In this document: piece after piece, positions 23,730 through 31,084 of the stretch | How positions within the stretch are numbered: the stretch's first letter is position 1 | Layout of the letters: every line of letters starts with the position of its first letter | From: a virus | IMG/VR virus record: IMGVR_UViG_3300044712_000614 | Location: 1 to 33,596 of that record | Direction: 5' to 3' (one strand) | Length of the DNA: 33,596 bases | Made by a program: the position numbers and the translations under genes | The notes under the pieces: model-generated | Told to the model about the DNA's origin: nothing | Databases searched by the model: none | The model's input: the letters and a program-made list of their open reading frames with translations, nothing else

Positions 23730-23973
23730 GGGGGGCATCCTTTGTATTGGACTCATGGTTATCGATGACGATGCGGACGCGGTTAGCGCACTGTATGTAC
23801 GCCTGCTCGGGAGTGTCAGCGAACCCGCTGCCCTCCGGTCGCTCTGCACGTCTGCGCATCCATGCCTCGATGCGTTTCACCGCGTCCAACAACTGCTCGG
23901 ACGGTACAGGAGTAACCGCTCCGAGCGTGGCCCCTGAATGCTTGTCGTTACTCATGGTTCCGTCTGCACTCAT
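23704..23973 (-). CDS. Small protein of 89 residues, unknown
   Basis: Coupled by ATGA to the RHH gene upstream; an internal ATG at 23955 is an alternative start. The central part is helical with basic residues (EQLLDAVKRIEAWMRRRAERP) and ends in a helix (TPEQAYIQCANRVRIVIDNHES). No family is recognised. Its tie to the RHH gene suggests a role in the lysis-lysogeny switch or early leftward functions. Confidence 0.55.
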   Translation of the reverse strand: MSADGTMSNDKHSGATLGAVTPVPSEQLLDAVKRIEAWMRRRAERPEGSGFADTPEQAYIQCANRVRIVIDNHESNTKDAPHEHHPLQL

Positions 23974-24179
23974 GGTTTCTTTTCCTTCCCGTACTTCTCC
24001 CGGATCTCACGCACGACCCATTCACGCTCGGTGGGGCTTAGGTAGTTCATGATGGCCTGCCGGATGATATCTGACTTGTTGGTCATCTTCTCCCCCGCCT
24101 TCTGTTCAACGAGATCCAGAAGGAACTTCGGAAGCGTGAACGACGCGATCACGGTTTCCTTGTGTGGGCGATTGGCCAT
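23970..24179 (-). CDS. Ribbon-helix-helix repressor candidate (leftward)
   Basis: A 69-residue protein. The N-terminal strand (TVIASFTLPKFLLDLVEQKAG) and helix pair (KSDIIRQAIMNYLSPTEREWVV) have the ribbon-helix-helix (CopG/Arc) pattern, with the SDIIRQAI helix typical of this fold. Such proteins bind palindromes as dimers, and a matching one lies 55 bases away at 24234-24256. It is the first gene of the leftward unit and diverges from another RHH-like gene. It is a candidate phage repressor or Cro/Ner-type regulator. Confidence 0.75.
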   Translation of the reverse strand: MANRPHKETVIASFTLPKFLLDLVEQKAGEKMTNKSDIIRQAIMNYLSPTEREWVVREIREKYGKEKKP

Positions 24180-24248
24180 GGTCAGAAGGGTATATTAAAA
24201 AAACATATTTTTCAACAGCTACTTCTTGACTGGGGTATAATATTCAAT
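24180..24248. promoter_or_regulatory. AT-rich divergent switch region
   Basis: The AT-rich stretch between the two RHH genes stands out in GC-rich DNA (runs such as TATATTAAAAAAACATATTTTT). The rightward unit has TATAAT at 24236-24241 with TTCAAC at 24211-24216 (19-base spacing) as a possible -35. Transcription starting about 7-8 bases after the -10 would begin at or next to the ATG at 24249. For the leftward unit, TTGAAA at 24214-24209 (minus) and TATACC at 24193-24188 give a possible promoter with 15-base spacing. A GGTATATT half-site near the leftward start resembles the main palindrome. Confidence 0.6.
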
Positions 24249-24256
24249 ATGATACC
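24234..24256. promoter_or_regulatory. 23-bp palindromic operator overlapping -10 and start codon
   Basis: The arms are GGTAT-A-ATATT and AATAT-G-ATACC around a central C at 24245. Ten of 11 arm pairs match; the only mismatch is at 24239/24251. It covers the TATAAT and the ATG at 24249, so a bound dimer pair would block transcription and translation start. This is a strong operator candidate for one of the two flanking RHH proteins. Confidence 0.7.
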
Positions 24257-24452
24257 TCCCAGAATGAAACGCAAGACACGCTTCGATGACAATGTTCCTG
24301 TCTCCGTGTTGATCCCAAAGCCTCTCCAGGAAATGGCTTACCGACGGGCCGTTCGAGAGGATCTCTCATTCTCACAGCTCGTTCGACGAGCCATCCGAAA
24401 GGAACTTGAGAGTCAGGGCATGTGCGTGCCTGAGCCCACGGAGGCAACATGA
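24249..24452 (+). CDS. Ribbon-helix-helix protein (rightward, first early gene)
   Basis: A 67-residue protein starting at 24249 (an alternative start is the ATG at 24264). A basic N-terminus (MIPPRMKRKTRFDD) is followed by a strand (VPVSVLIPKPLQEM) and helices (SFSQLVRRAIRKELES), the RHH pattern. No Shine-Dalgarno is seen, and the likely transcript start is at or beside the ATG, so translation may be leaderless. It opens the early operon and ends in an ATGA overlap. It may act as a Ner/Cro-like regulator opposing the leftward RHH protein. Confidence 0.7.
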   Translation: MIPPRMKRKTRFDDNVPVSVLIPKPLQEMAYRRAVREDLSFSQLVRRAIRKELESQGMCVPEPTEAT

Positions 24453-24790
24453 GCCCAGCCCGGCTCTCTCCTCTCTCGCCTCCCGCCGCCGCGATCCGCA
24501 GGGCGGTGCAGCAGGAGCTGGCGCTGAATCCCCCCAAGGTGGAGATCTCGGCCAACGAGCTGGCCCGCGTTGGCATCCCGGCGCTGAAGCAATGGTTTCG
24601 CTTGGACGAGTGCGCCACGATCTTCGCCGTCTCGACCAGCCAGGTCCGCAACTGGATCGACGCGGGCGTGTTGGAGGCCCGTGGAATCAACAGCGTTATC
24701 GATCCCACGAAGCCGCCCGAGCGGAAGCACAAGCGCGTGACGCGCGAGAGCGTGGTGCGGCTCCTGAATGATCGGTCGAGGACCGTGTGA
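24449..24790 (+). CDS. HTH DNA-binding protein (MerR/excisionase-like)
   Basis: A 113-residue protein coupled by ATGA overlap. The centre has WFRLDECATIFAVSTSQVRNWIDAGVLEARGIN (residues about 49-81), a clear helix-turn-helix with the 'sts.VrnWidaGvL' wing typical of MerR/excisionase-like domains. The C-terminus is basic (KPPERKHKRVTRESVVRLL). It is likely an early regulator or accessory factor for transposition. It could take the place of Mu Ner. Confidence 0.7.
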   Translation: MSPARLSPLSPPAAAIRRAVQQELALNPPKVEISANELARVGIPALKQWFRLDECATIFAVSTSQVRNWIDAGVLEARGINSVIDPTKPPERKHKRVTRESVVRLLNDRSRTV

Positions 24791-24851
24791 GGCGGAAAGA
24801 GCATGGCGCATGGTGCAGGGCAAGTGGCGTGACAAGACAAAGGAGGAAGGC

Positions 24852-25145
24852 GTGAAGAAGGACGGACTGGAAGCGGCGTTGTCGAAGCGTGGGCACGATA
24901 TGAAGCGCATCCACGGAGTGAAGGGCCTGAAGCGATGCCCCTTCTGCGGGGCGAAGGCGATCGTGACGTGGTTCAGCGAGACCCCGCCCGACTGCCCGAG
25001 GCCATGGTTCTCGGTCCAATGCTCCAAGAACACGGCAAGGGCTTATCGGGAAGGGATGGGTTGCCCGGTGACGGCAACGGCTATCGGAGAGAGCATTGAG
25101 TTGGTCAAAGCATCGTGGAACACCCGTTCGGAGGGCGTGGCGTGA
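24852..25145 (+). CDS. Lar-like restriction alleviation protein
   Basis: A 97-residue protein starting at a GTG with AGGAGG five bases upstream; a longer frame from 24768 has no site and overlaps the previous gene. Lar-type landmarks are present: LKRCPFCGAKAIVTW near residue 28 (C29, C32), then VQCSK and GC (C57, C71) and the closing helix with KASWNTRSE. Lar-type proteins reduce host type I restriction. Together with the DNA methylase at the far end of the early operon it gives the phage two possible anti-restriction functions. Confidence 0.65.
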   Translation: MKKDGLEAALSKRGHDMKRIHGVKGLKRCPFCGAKAIVTWFSETPPDCPRPWFSVQCSKNTARAYREGMGCPVTATAIGESIELVKASWNTRSEGVA

Positions 25146-25885
25146 AGAAGAAGACGGTGACGGCTGTTGAGGTGGTGCCGAAGAGCAGCATAGGTAAGTG
25201 GAGCGACGAGCAGTTGGCGGCGAGGGTCGTCGGCCTGCACATGCAGGCGAAGCAGTTCGCGAGCGCAGCGGTTTACTGCTCGGCGGCGGCTGGGGCGATC
25301 ATGCTCCAGAAGAAGGCGGCGACGGAGCACGGGCAGTTTGGGGCCTGGCTTGAGCAAGTGGCAAGTGACCTTGGGGTGTCAGAGCGGTCCTGCCAGAAGT
25401 ACATGGCCCTGGCCCTGGAGATGGTGGAGCGGATCAAGCTCCTGCCAAAAACGAACCGCGATTCGTTTTTGCCTGCAACGACCAAGCTACATGGCGATCT
25501 GCCGGCGGAAAGCATTCTCGGGCTCCTAGCCCAGTTCGATCCCTCGAAAGTCAACGATCTGCGCACGCAGAAGGTGATCGACCTGGTGAAGCATGTGACG
25601 GGGCAGAGCACGCTGCGGCAGCTGTACTTCGACTGGAACATCGCCCAGGCGCCGAAGCGCGAAGGTGGGGACCCAGAGACACCACCTGAGATGGCTCCTC
25701 CGAGCGACCCAATGCGCGAGGCCGACACCGACTGGACGGACCTTCTGAAGCGCATCTACGACCACGGGATCAAGCGCAAGGACTGGCAGCACCTATCGCA
25801 CAAGCGCATCGCCGAGGCCTACGGGATACTGAAGCTGGTGGTTGACGAGATGGCGCCAGTGATCCGCGAGATCAGCAAGCGATAG
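25142..25885 (+). CDS. DUF3102-like protein
   Basis: A 247-residue protein starting with GTG at 25142 in a GTGA overlap. The region HGQFGAWLEQVASDLGVSERSCQKYMALA near residues 70-98 is typical of DUF3102, an HTH-type domain of phage and plasmid proteins. It is preceded by an Ala-rich helix (QFASAAVYCSAAAGAIMLQKKAA). The C-terminal helices (WQHLSHKRIAEAYGILKLVVDEM) are basic and amphipathic. It sits just before the transposase gene and may be a DNA-binding helper of replication. Confidence 0.65.
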   Translation: MKKKTVTAVEVVPKSSIGKWSDEQLAARVVGLHMQAKQFASAAVYCSAAAGAIMLQKKAATEHGQFGAWLEQVASDLGVSERSCQKYMALALEMVERIKLLPKTNRDSFLPATTKLHGDLPAESILGLLAQFDPSKVNDLRTQKVIDLVKHVTGQSTLRQLYFDWNIAQAPKREGGDPETPPEMAPPSDPMREADTDWTDLLKRIYDHGIKRKDWQHLSHKRIAEAYGILKLVVDEMAPVIREISKR

Positions 25886-25894
25886 GAGCCTGCC

Positions 25895-27904
25895 ATGGAT
25901 CTTCCTGCATTGATGACCGATGGGGAGTATGCCGTTCTTCCTGATGACGTCCGCAAGGAAGTCCATGCATGGTTCGTGGCGGTGCAGCCGCTCCTGGGTG
26001 GGAATGTCGAGGGCGGGATGATGGCGGCCTATCGCAGGCTCTCTCAGCAGTTCAATGTCTCCATGGCGACGGTGCGCGGCAAGGTGGCGGCGATCAGGAC
26101 GCTCGGCTGGCGCGGCGCCGTTAACCACGCGAAGGTTCCGGCGGGCCGAAAACTGCCGCGCGCGTTCATCGAGCACTGGAGGCGGCTCTGCGAGGAGAAT
26201 CAGCGCAACTGTAAGCAGGCGTACAATAAGCTCGTCTACCAGTGGAAGTACACGGATGAGCCGATCCCCGGCTATGAGACGCAGCCGCCGGCATCGATCG
26301 GTGGGATTCCCCGAGGCTGGCACTACGGCAACCTGATGCGGTATGCGCCGACGAAGTTCGAGCTGACGGCCGCGCGCGTCGGGCGGTCTGCGGCGGCGAC
26401 CTACCGGCAGAAGATCCTGACGACTCGGGTTGGGCTGGAGGTGATGCAGTACTGCCTCTTCGACGATCTGGAGCATGACGCTCTGACGAACCTGGTGGGC
26501 GTGAACAAGCAGGCACGGCGGCCCCTGGAGCTGGGCGCCTTCGATCTCTTCTCGGGCTGCAAGTTCGCGTATGGGTTGAAACCGATCCTGGACGGGGATG
26601 ACGGCGCGAAGCAGATGCTACGCGGGCGCGACATGCGGTTCCTGCTGGCCCTGGTGTTGACGCAGATCGGGTACCGCCTGGCCGGCACGACGTTCGTGGT
26701 CGAGTGGGGCACGGCCGCGATCCAGGAGCAGATGGAGAAGCGGATCTTTGACATGACGGCCGGCGCTGTTACGGTGCAGCGCTCCGGCATCGAGGGTGCG
26801 CCGGCTCTGCATGGGTGGTACGAGGGGAGAGGCAAGGGCAACTTCCGCCTGAAGGCGGCGTTCGAGTCGCAGCACTCGCTTGTCCACAATGTCACGGCCG
26901 CGCTTCCTGGTCAGCTCGGGCTCGATCGCAATCACTCGCCTGAGGAGTTGCACGGGCGCGAGCGCGTGAACAAGATGCTGCTCAAAGCGGCGGAGGCCCT
27001 GCCTCCCGAGAAGGCCGCGCTCCTCCGCTTCCCGTTCATCCACTTCCATCAGTTCCACGAGATCCTGGATGCGATCTACCGCCTGATCAATGCGCGGACG
27101 GATCACGACCTGGAGGGGTTTGAGGCGGCCGGGCTGATCACCCAGGAGTATCGCCTCGACATCCGCGACAAGCGGTGGCTGCCGGCGGCATCCCTGGACA
27201 TGCTCGTGCCGCAGAAGCGTGACGCGGTGGCGGCGCTGATCGAACGGCCGGGGATGACGCGGTGCCGAAAGCTGGCCCCGATCGAGGTCTGGGAGGCGGG
27301 CCGGAAGAACCTCGTGAAGCTCCCGATCTGGAGCCTGCCCTCGATCCTGGGCCAGGACCTGGCTGTGGAGCGCACGGTGAACGACGAGGGGGCGTTCCAG
27401 TTCGAGGATGAGGATCTCTCGCCTGATCCGCTCGTCTACCTGGCGCAGGTGACGAACCGCGATGGGCACACGGTGCTCCTCAAGGACAAGGAGACATACC
27501 TCACCTTCGTGAATCCGTTCGACTTCTCCAAGATGATCGTGTGCGACGCGCGCGGCGGCTACATCGGCACCTGCGACCGCGTCGTGCCGCCGAGTAAGGC
27601 GCGGCCCGAGGATCTGTATCCCGCCATGGGCGAGGCGGCGCACACGGAGAAGATTCGTCTGGCCGGTTTCCGCGCGCGGCACGCGGGCACCGTGGCTCAG
27701 CGAACCGAGGACGAGGCGTGGAACGACAAGGTCATCTCGGGCGCGCCCGTGCTGCCTGAGGAGATCGCCGTTGCCGCGCGCCTGCGCAAACTCTCGAAGG
27801 GCAGCGCCACGGAAGCGCTTGCCGCCGACCAAGAGCAGGCGGCGCCGAAGAGGGCGCCGCGTGAGGCCTATGCAATCTCGATGGAGGAACTGAGCGAACT
27901 GTAG
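25895..27904 (+). CDS. A: MuA-type DDE transposase
   Basis: A 669-residue protein, close to MuA in length (663). N-terminal HTH region: LSQQFNVSMATVRGKVAAIRTLGW (residues 49-72). RNase H-like catalytic core: FDDLEHD (D190/D191) as first acid, FVVEWGTAAI as the second motif and FESQHSLVHN (E324) as third. Spacing 270 to 324 (54) is close to MuA 336 to 392 (56), so E270 sits where MuA has Asp. The mid and C-terminal beta-barrel region follows, ending in an Ala/Lys-rich tail with AYAISMEELSEL. It cuts and joins phage ends for integration and replicative transposition, acting on the terminal repeats described here. Confidence 0.85.
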   Translation: MDLPALMTDGEYAVLPDDVRKEVHAWFVAVQPLLGGNVEGGMMAAYRRLSQQFNVSMATVRGKVAAIRTLGWRGAVNHAKVPAGRKLPRAFIEHWRRLCEENQRNCKQAYNKLVYQWKYTDEPIPGYETQPPASIGGIPRGWHYGNLMRYAPTKFELTAARVGRSAAATYRQKILTTRVGLEVMQYCLFDDLEHDALTNLVGVNKQARRPLELGAFDLFSGCKFAYGLKPILDGDDGAKQMLRGRDMRFLLALVLTQIGYRLAGTTFVVEWGTAAIQEQMEKRIFDMTAGAVTVQRSGIEGAPALHGWYEGRGKGNFRLKAAFESQHSLVHNVTAALPGQLGLDRNHSPEELHGRERVNKMLLKAAEALPPEKAALLRFPFIHFHQFHEILDAIYRLINARTDHDLEGFEAAGLITQEYRLDIRDKRWLPAASLDMLVPQKRDAVAALIERPGMTRCRKLAPIEVWEAGRKNLVKLPIWSLPSILGQDLAVERTVNDEGAFQFEDEDLSPDPLVYLAQVTNRDGHTVLLKDKETYLTFVNPFDFSKMIVCDARGGYIGTCDRVVPPSKARPEDLYPAMGEAAHTEKIRLAGFRARHAGTVAQRTEDEAWNDKVISGAPVLPEEIAVAARLRKLSKGSATEALAADQEQAAPKRAPREAYAISMEELSEL

Positions 27905-27922
27905 AGAAAGAGGAGGCGTGAC

Positions 27923-29020
27923 ATGGCGGACGAAGGCGTGACGGTCGTAGAGGGGCAGGAGCGGCTGGAGGATGTGGAGCGCGAGTGCTCCGGCACCAAC
28001 CAGATCAACATCGGCGGGAACACGGTGACGAAGGCCACCGAGCACCTGCCCGAGCAACAGAAGATCCTCATCCGGTGGGCGTACCAGGTGGCGCGCGACA
28101 AGGGAATGTCGTGGGCCGATCTGGAGAAGGCGAGCGGGATCTCGCAGACGACCTGGTACCGGATCTGGCACGACAAGTACATCAACTCGGCTACGGGGGG
28201 GCGGGTCTCCCTGTCGAGCATCATCCAGAAGGTGGAGAAGTGGAAGCACCTCTACGAGGCGCGCGCGCACATCAACGATGAGCTGTTCGTGGAGACGAGC
28301 GTGTGGGAGCGGATCGACTGGATCTGCCAGAAGGTTCGCATCCGCCGGAAGATCGGGATGATCTACGGCGAGAGCCACTGCGGCAAGAGCGAGTGCCTGA
28401 AGCGGGTGCAGCGGCTCAACAACCACGGCGCGACGACCTACGTCGAGATGCCTCCCTCGGGCGGCGTGCAGCTGATGACGCGGACCATTGCCAAGGCCCT
28501 GCACGTCGCCAGCAGCACGTGCTACGAGCACCTGATCGAGGACGTCATGGAGGCCCTGGACGACTCGAAGCTGCTCATTATCGATGAGGTCCACCGCGTC
28601 TTCACGACCTACCAGCGCACCTCGGTGATGCGCTGCCTCGACGTGCTGCGCTACATCCACGACCAGACGCACTGCGGGATGGTCCTTTGCGGGACGAACG
28701 CGTTCCGGGATGAGCTCCAGGAGGGCACGTTCTGGCAGTACCTGAAGCAGCTGCGCCGGCGCGGGCTCTACGAGATCCAGCTGCCGGACGTGCCGCCGCG
28801 CGCAGACCTGGATCTGATCGCAAAGCACTACGGCCTCCCGCCTGCCTCGGGCGAGGCCGAGCAGACGATGCTGCAGAGCGTGAAGAATAACGGCCTGGCC
28901 GTCTACTTCACGCGGCTCGACGACGCCGTCGAGATGGCCGCCAAGGCCAAGGCCACGCTGACCTGGACCCACTTCGAGAAGGCCGTCGCCTACACCGAGA
29001 AGATGAAGGCGGTTCGGTAG
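27923..29020 (+). CDS. B: MuB-type AAA ATPase (target selector)
   Basis: A 365-residue protein with GAGGAGG upstream. The N-terminal HTH region (MSWADLEKASGISQTTWYRIW, residues 62-82) is followed by the AAA core: Walker A GESHCGKS (149-156), Walker B KLLIIDEVHR (216-225) and a sensor-1 strand GMVLCGTNAF. MuB-type ATPases bind target DNA, pick integration sites and activate the transposase. It is longer than Mu B (312). The gene follows A at a 18-base gap, as in other Mu-like phages. Confidence 0.85.
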   Translation: MADEGVTVVEGQERLEDVERECSGTNQINIGGNTVTKATEHLPEQQKILIRWAYQVARDKGMSWADLEKASGISQTTWYRIWHDKYINSATGGRVSLSSIIQKVEKWKHLYEARAHINDELFVETSVWERIDWICQKVRIRRKIGMIYGESHCGKSECLKRVQRLNNHGATTYVEMPPSGGVQLMTRTIAKALHVASSTCYEHLIEDVMEALDDSKLLIIDEVHRVFTTYQRTSVMRCLDVLRYIHDQTHCGMVLCGTNAFRDELQEGTFWQYLKQLRRRGLYEIQLPDVPPRADLDLIAKHYGLPPASGEAEQTMLQSVKNNGLAVYFTRLDDAVEMAAKAKATLTWTHFEKAVAYTEKMKAVR

Positions 29021-29030
29021 GAGGCGCACC

Positions 29031-29186
29031 ATGGAGAAGGAAGCAGAGGTGGCGTTCGCGAAGAAGTGGAAGGCGGCCATGCAGTCGGTGAATGGCCTGC
29101 TGTTGATTCGAGCGGCGGAGGAGCGGGCCTTGAATGCGGCCGTCGAGGCATTGGCGGGGCATGTCCCGCGGAACTGTCAGAACTAA
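29031..29186 (+). CDS. Small helical protein of 51 residues
   Basis: A short gene with AGGAGG eight bases or so before its ATG, starting 10 bases after the B stop. The product MEKEAEVAFAKKWKAAM... is one amphipathic helical segment rich in Ala, Glu and Lys, ending in HVPRNCQN. It has no recognised family. The good ribosome site and fit in the operon support it as real. Confidence 0.55.
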   Translation: MEKEAEVAFAKKWKAAMQSVNGLLLIRAAEERALNAAVEALAGHVPRNCQN

Positions 29187-29196
29187 GGAGGTAGGT

Positions 29197-29436
29197 ATGG
29201 CGGACAAACCAGATAGCGAGATGGGGAAGACGTTTACAGCGCTCGTGCGGATTCACGAGGCCAACGTCAAGATCGAGTACCCGAGCGAGCAGGAGCAGAA
29301 CTTCCGCGTGGCGATCATGAAGAAGATCGCCCAGGTCCTGGAGCTTGCCGACCTGCGTCAGCTCGGGATCGCCGGGAGCAGCAAAGGCATTCCTCGGCCC
29401 GCCGCGACGGGGGCAGGCAAGGGAGGCGGCTCATGA
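29197..29436 (+). CDS. Small early protein of 79 residues, unknown
   Basis: The start at 29197 follows AAGGAGG; a longer frame from 29134 overlaps the previous gene and has no site. The product has a strand segment (KTFTALVRIHEANVKIEYPSE), a helix (QNFRVAIMKKIAQVLELADLRQLG) and a Gly/Pro/Ser tail. Function not recognised. Confidence 0.6.
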   Translation: MADKPDSEMGKTFTALVRIHEANVKIEYPSEQEQNFRVAIMKKIAQVLELADLRQLGIAGSSKGIPRPAATGAGKGGGS

Positions 29437-29588
29437 ACCTCGGGGCGGATGTGATCAGCCCGGAGGCCCTCCTGGCGTTCGTAGCGCTGGCCCTGGTCGT
29501 CGGGGCGATGGGTGGCATGCTGCTAGGGCGTTGGTGTGACCGCAATGACAGGGAGGCGAACCATGGGGCGCATGGGACTGTCCAATAG
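29433..29588 (+). CDS. Small single-pass membrane protein (51 residues)
   Basis: Coupled by ATGA to the previous gene. The product contains one hydrophobic helix (LLAFVALALVVGAMGGMLLG, residues about 13-32) followed by a basic/polar tail (RWCDRNDREANH). It may be a membrane-acting early protein such as a superinfection-exclusion or holin-like peptide. Early position argues against a lysis holin. It overlaps the start of the following gene by 26 bases. Confidence 0.5.
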   Translation: MNLGADVISPEALLAFVALALVVGAMGGMLLGRWCDRNDREANHGAHGTVQ

Positions 29589-30069
29589 GATGCAGGGGCT
29601 CTTCCGCCCGCTCGTCACGAAGGCCTGGCTCGCGCACTGCGAGCGGAACGTGGATCTCGATCCGATGAGCAGCATCGACCACTCCATATGGTACCGCAAG
29701 GTTATGATGGACAAGTTCCACTTCGACTCCACGAAGGCAATCGACGGGGACAACGTCAAGCAGGTCGATGAGCTATTCCAGCTCTTCGCACAGATCTCTG
29801 GCGACGAGCATGAGATCGACTACTGGTCGCGCTGCGAGGAACGGCGGATGCTGTACCACATCCGGAAGCGCCTGGAGCGGATCTCCGAGCTGCAGCACTT
29901 CGTGGCCGACTGGAAGTACGTCCGTGCGATGTGGTCGCACATGAACCTGCCGCTTACGCCCGAGGAGGCCCCTGCAGAGATCCTGCAGACGCTGTTCCAG
30001 GCCCTGGACACGCACGTCCGCCGCCTGGAGAGGGACCGCAAGGAGTCGGCGCGCCGTAAGTGTGCATAG
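29563..30069 (+). CDS. Early protein, possibly GemA/Mu gp16-like
   Basis: A 168-residue protein; the ATG at 29563 has GGGAGG upstream, with a further start at 29572. Segments such as SIWYRKVMMDKFHFDSTKAIDGDNVKQVDELFQLF and the C-terminal YVRAMWSHMNLPLTPEEAPAEILQTLFQAL recall the 'YR.mL....g..S...l...q...v...l' and 'lW..lh' patterns of the gp16/DUF1018 (GemA) family, which affects host gyrase in Mu. The match is visual and partial. The rest is helical and charged. Confidence 0.4.
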   Translation: MGRMGLSNRMQGLFRPLVTKAWLAHCERNVDLDPMSSIDHSIWYRKVMMDKFHFDSTKAIDGDNVKQVDELFQLFAQISGDEHEIDYWSRCEERRMLYHIRKRLERISELQHFVADWKYVRAMWSHMNLPLTPEEAPAEILQTLFQALDTHVRRLERDRKESARRKCA

Positions 30070-30072
30070 GCA

Positions 30073-30477
30073 ATGAACGACGTCCTCCAGGCTCAGCGCA
30101 AGGAACTCGAAGACGCGATCGAGCAGTACCTGCTTGCCCGCGCCGACTGGGTTCCGACCGAAGAGATCTGCAGGACGTTCGGCGTGGGGGAGCGGAAGCT
30201 TCGTGACGATGGCAACCAGGTCGGCCTCTGCAGCCGGTTCGCGTTGTCCAGGACGGACAACGGCGGGGGGTACATCCACGTGCAGGTTGCCTCCACGGAG
30301 CAGTACCAGGAGTTCAGAGGCCGCACGCGCAAGCATGCCATCAAGGAGCTGATGCGCGTTCGGGCCATGGATAGACGCCGGCAGAACGTGAGCCGGCCAG
30401 CAAAGCGAGTCGAGTGGGAGAGAGACACGGGCCAGGGTCTGATCCCCGGCCTGGACGTCTCCAGGAGGACAGCATGA
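30073..30477 (+). CDS. Winged-helix-like early protein, unknown
   Basis: A 134-residue protein. Residues 10-65 look like a winged helix: AIEQYLLARADWVPTEEICRTFGVGERKLRDDG..., followed by a strand pair (LCSRFALSRTDNGGGYIHVQVA). The tail is basic and probably disordered (MRVRAMDRRRQNVSRPAKR). It may be a DNA-binding early regulator. It is coupled by ATGA to the next gene. Confidence 0.55.
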   Translation: MNDVLQAQRKELEDAIEQYLLARADWVPTEEICRTFGVGERKLRDDGNQVGLCSRFALSRTDNGGGYIHVQVASTEQYQEFRGRTRKHAIKELMRVRAMDRRRQNVSRPAKRVEWERDTGQGLIPGLDVSRRTA

Positions 30478-30875
30478 CAAGGGAGAGGGTTCCATTCCGG
30501 GCGGTGTTCGCCTGCAACGGCTGCGGCAAGGACGTCGAGCTGACGGCCGACGCGCAGGCCCGCGCAACCGACATCATTATGCACTGGCAGAAGGACTGCC
30601 ACAGCCGATGCGACGAATGTTTGAAGAAGCGGAAGCCTACAGCCGAAGACCGCCGCGATGGTCTCAAACCAAAATACCAGATCCGCCATGCGGACGGGAG
30701 TCCGTGCGATTCAGACGCGAAATACTTCGTTCTGCGTCTGGACTACCATCCGGGCTGCGATGAGCGGCACATTAGCGCCTGTCGGGCCGCCGTCATGACT
30801 TACGCACACCAGATCCAGAACCATCTTCCCACGCTGGCCTCTGACATCTGGCGCACACTGGAGGACCGGGAATGA
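30474..30875 (+). CDS. Small Cys-rich zinc-finger-like protein
   Basis: A 133-residue protein with AGGAGG before the ATG at 30474. It has a zinc-ribbon-like CNGCGKD near residue 14 and another CxxC pair (SRCDECLKKRK) near 45, likely binding one zinc. The C-terminus is helical (CRAAVMTYAHQIQNHLPTLASDIW). Function not recognised. Coupled by ATGA to the next gene. Confidence 0.55.
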   Translation: MTRERVPFRAVFACNGCGKDVELTADAQARATDIIMHWQKDCHSRCDECLKKRKPTAEDRRDGLKPKYQIRHADGSPCDSDAKYFVLRLDYHPGCDERHISACRAAVMTYAHQIQNHLPTLASDIWRTLEDRE

Positions 30876-31084
30876 GAGACCTGCCCTACAGCAAGACGGC
30901 CGACATCGCATCAATGGACGCGGCCGTTCCTCAAGAGCCAACCCGCCCAAAGAAGACCAAGCCCGCCGTCCCGCCGACGCACTGCCACGAGGCCTATGGC
31001 TGCAAGCTGCGCAAGGATGGCAAGTGCTCTCCGCTGCACTGCTTCAACGCACTGAAGTACAAGGAGGCACCATGTTCAAGCTAA
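30872..31084 (+). CDS. Small Cys/His-rich protein
   Basis: A 70-residue protein. The second half has CHEAYGCKLRKDGKCSPLHCFNALKY, a Cys/His spacing that suggests zinc binding. The N-terminal part is Pro/Lys-rich and probably disordered. No family is recognised. Overlaps neighbours at both ends (its last codons overlap the DUF550 start). Confidence 0.5.
   Translation: MRDLPYSKTADIASMDAAVPQEPTRPKKTKPAVPPTHCHEAYGCKLRKDGKCSPLHCFNALKYKEAPCSS

Noticed and set aside
24162-24248. Longer start for the rightward RHH gene at 24162
   Set aside because: It would begin inside the leftward RHH gene and cover the whole promoter region; the ATG at 24249 fits the fold and promoter.
26618-29080. Open frame of 820 codons on the minus strand opposite the transposase and B genes
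   Set aside because: It is the complement of two well-supported genes in GC-rich DNA, with low-complexity Arg/Leu/His/Pro composition and no motif.
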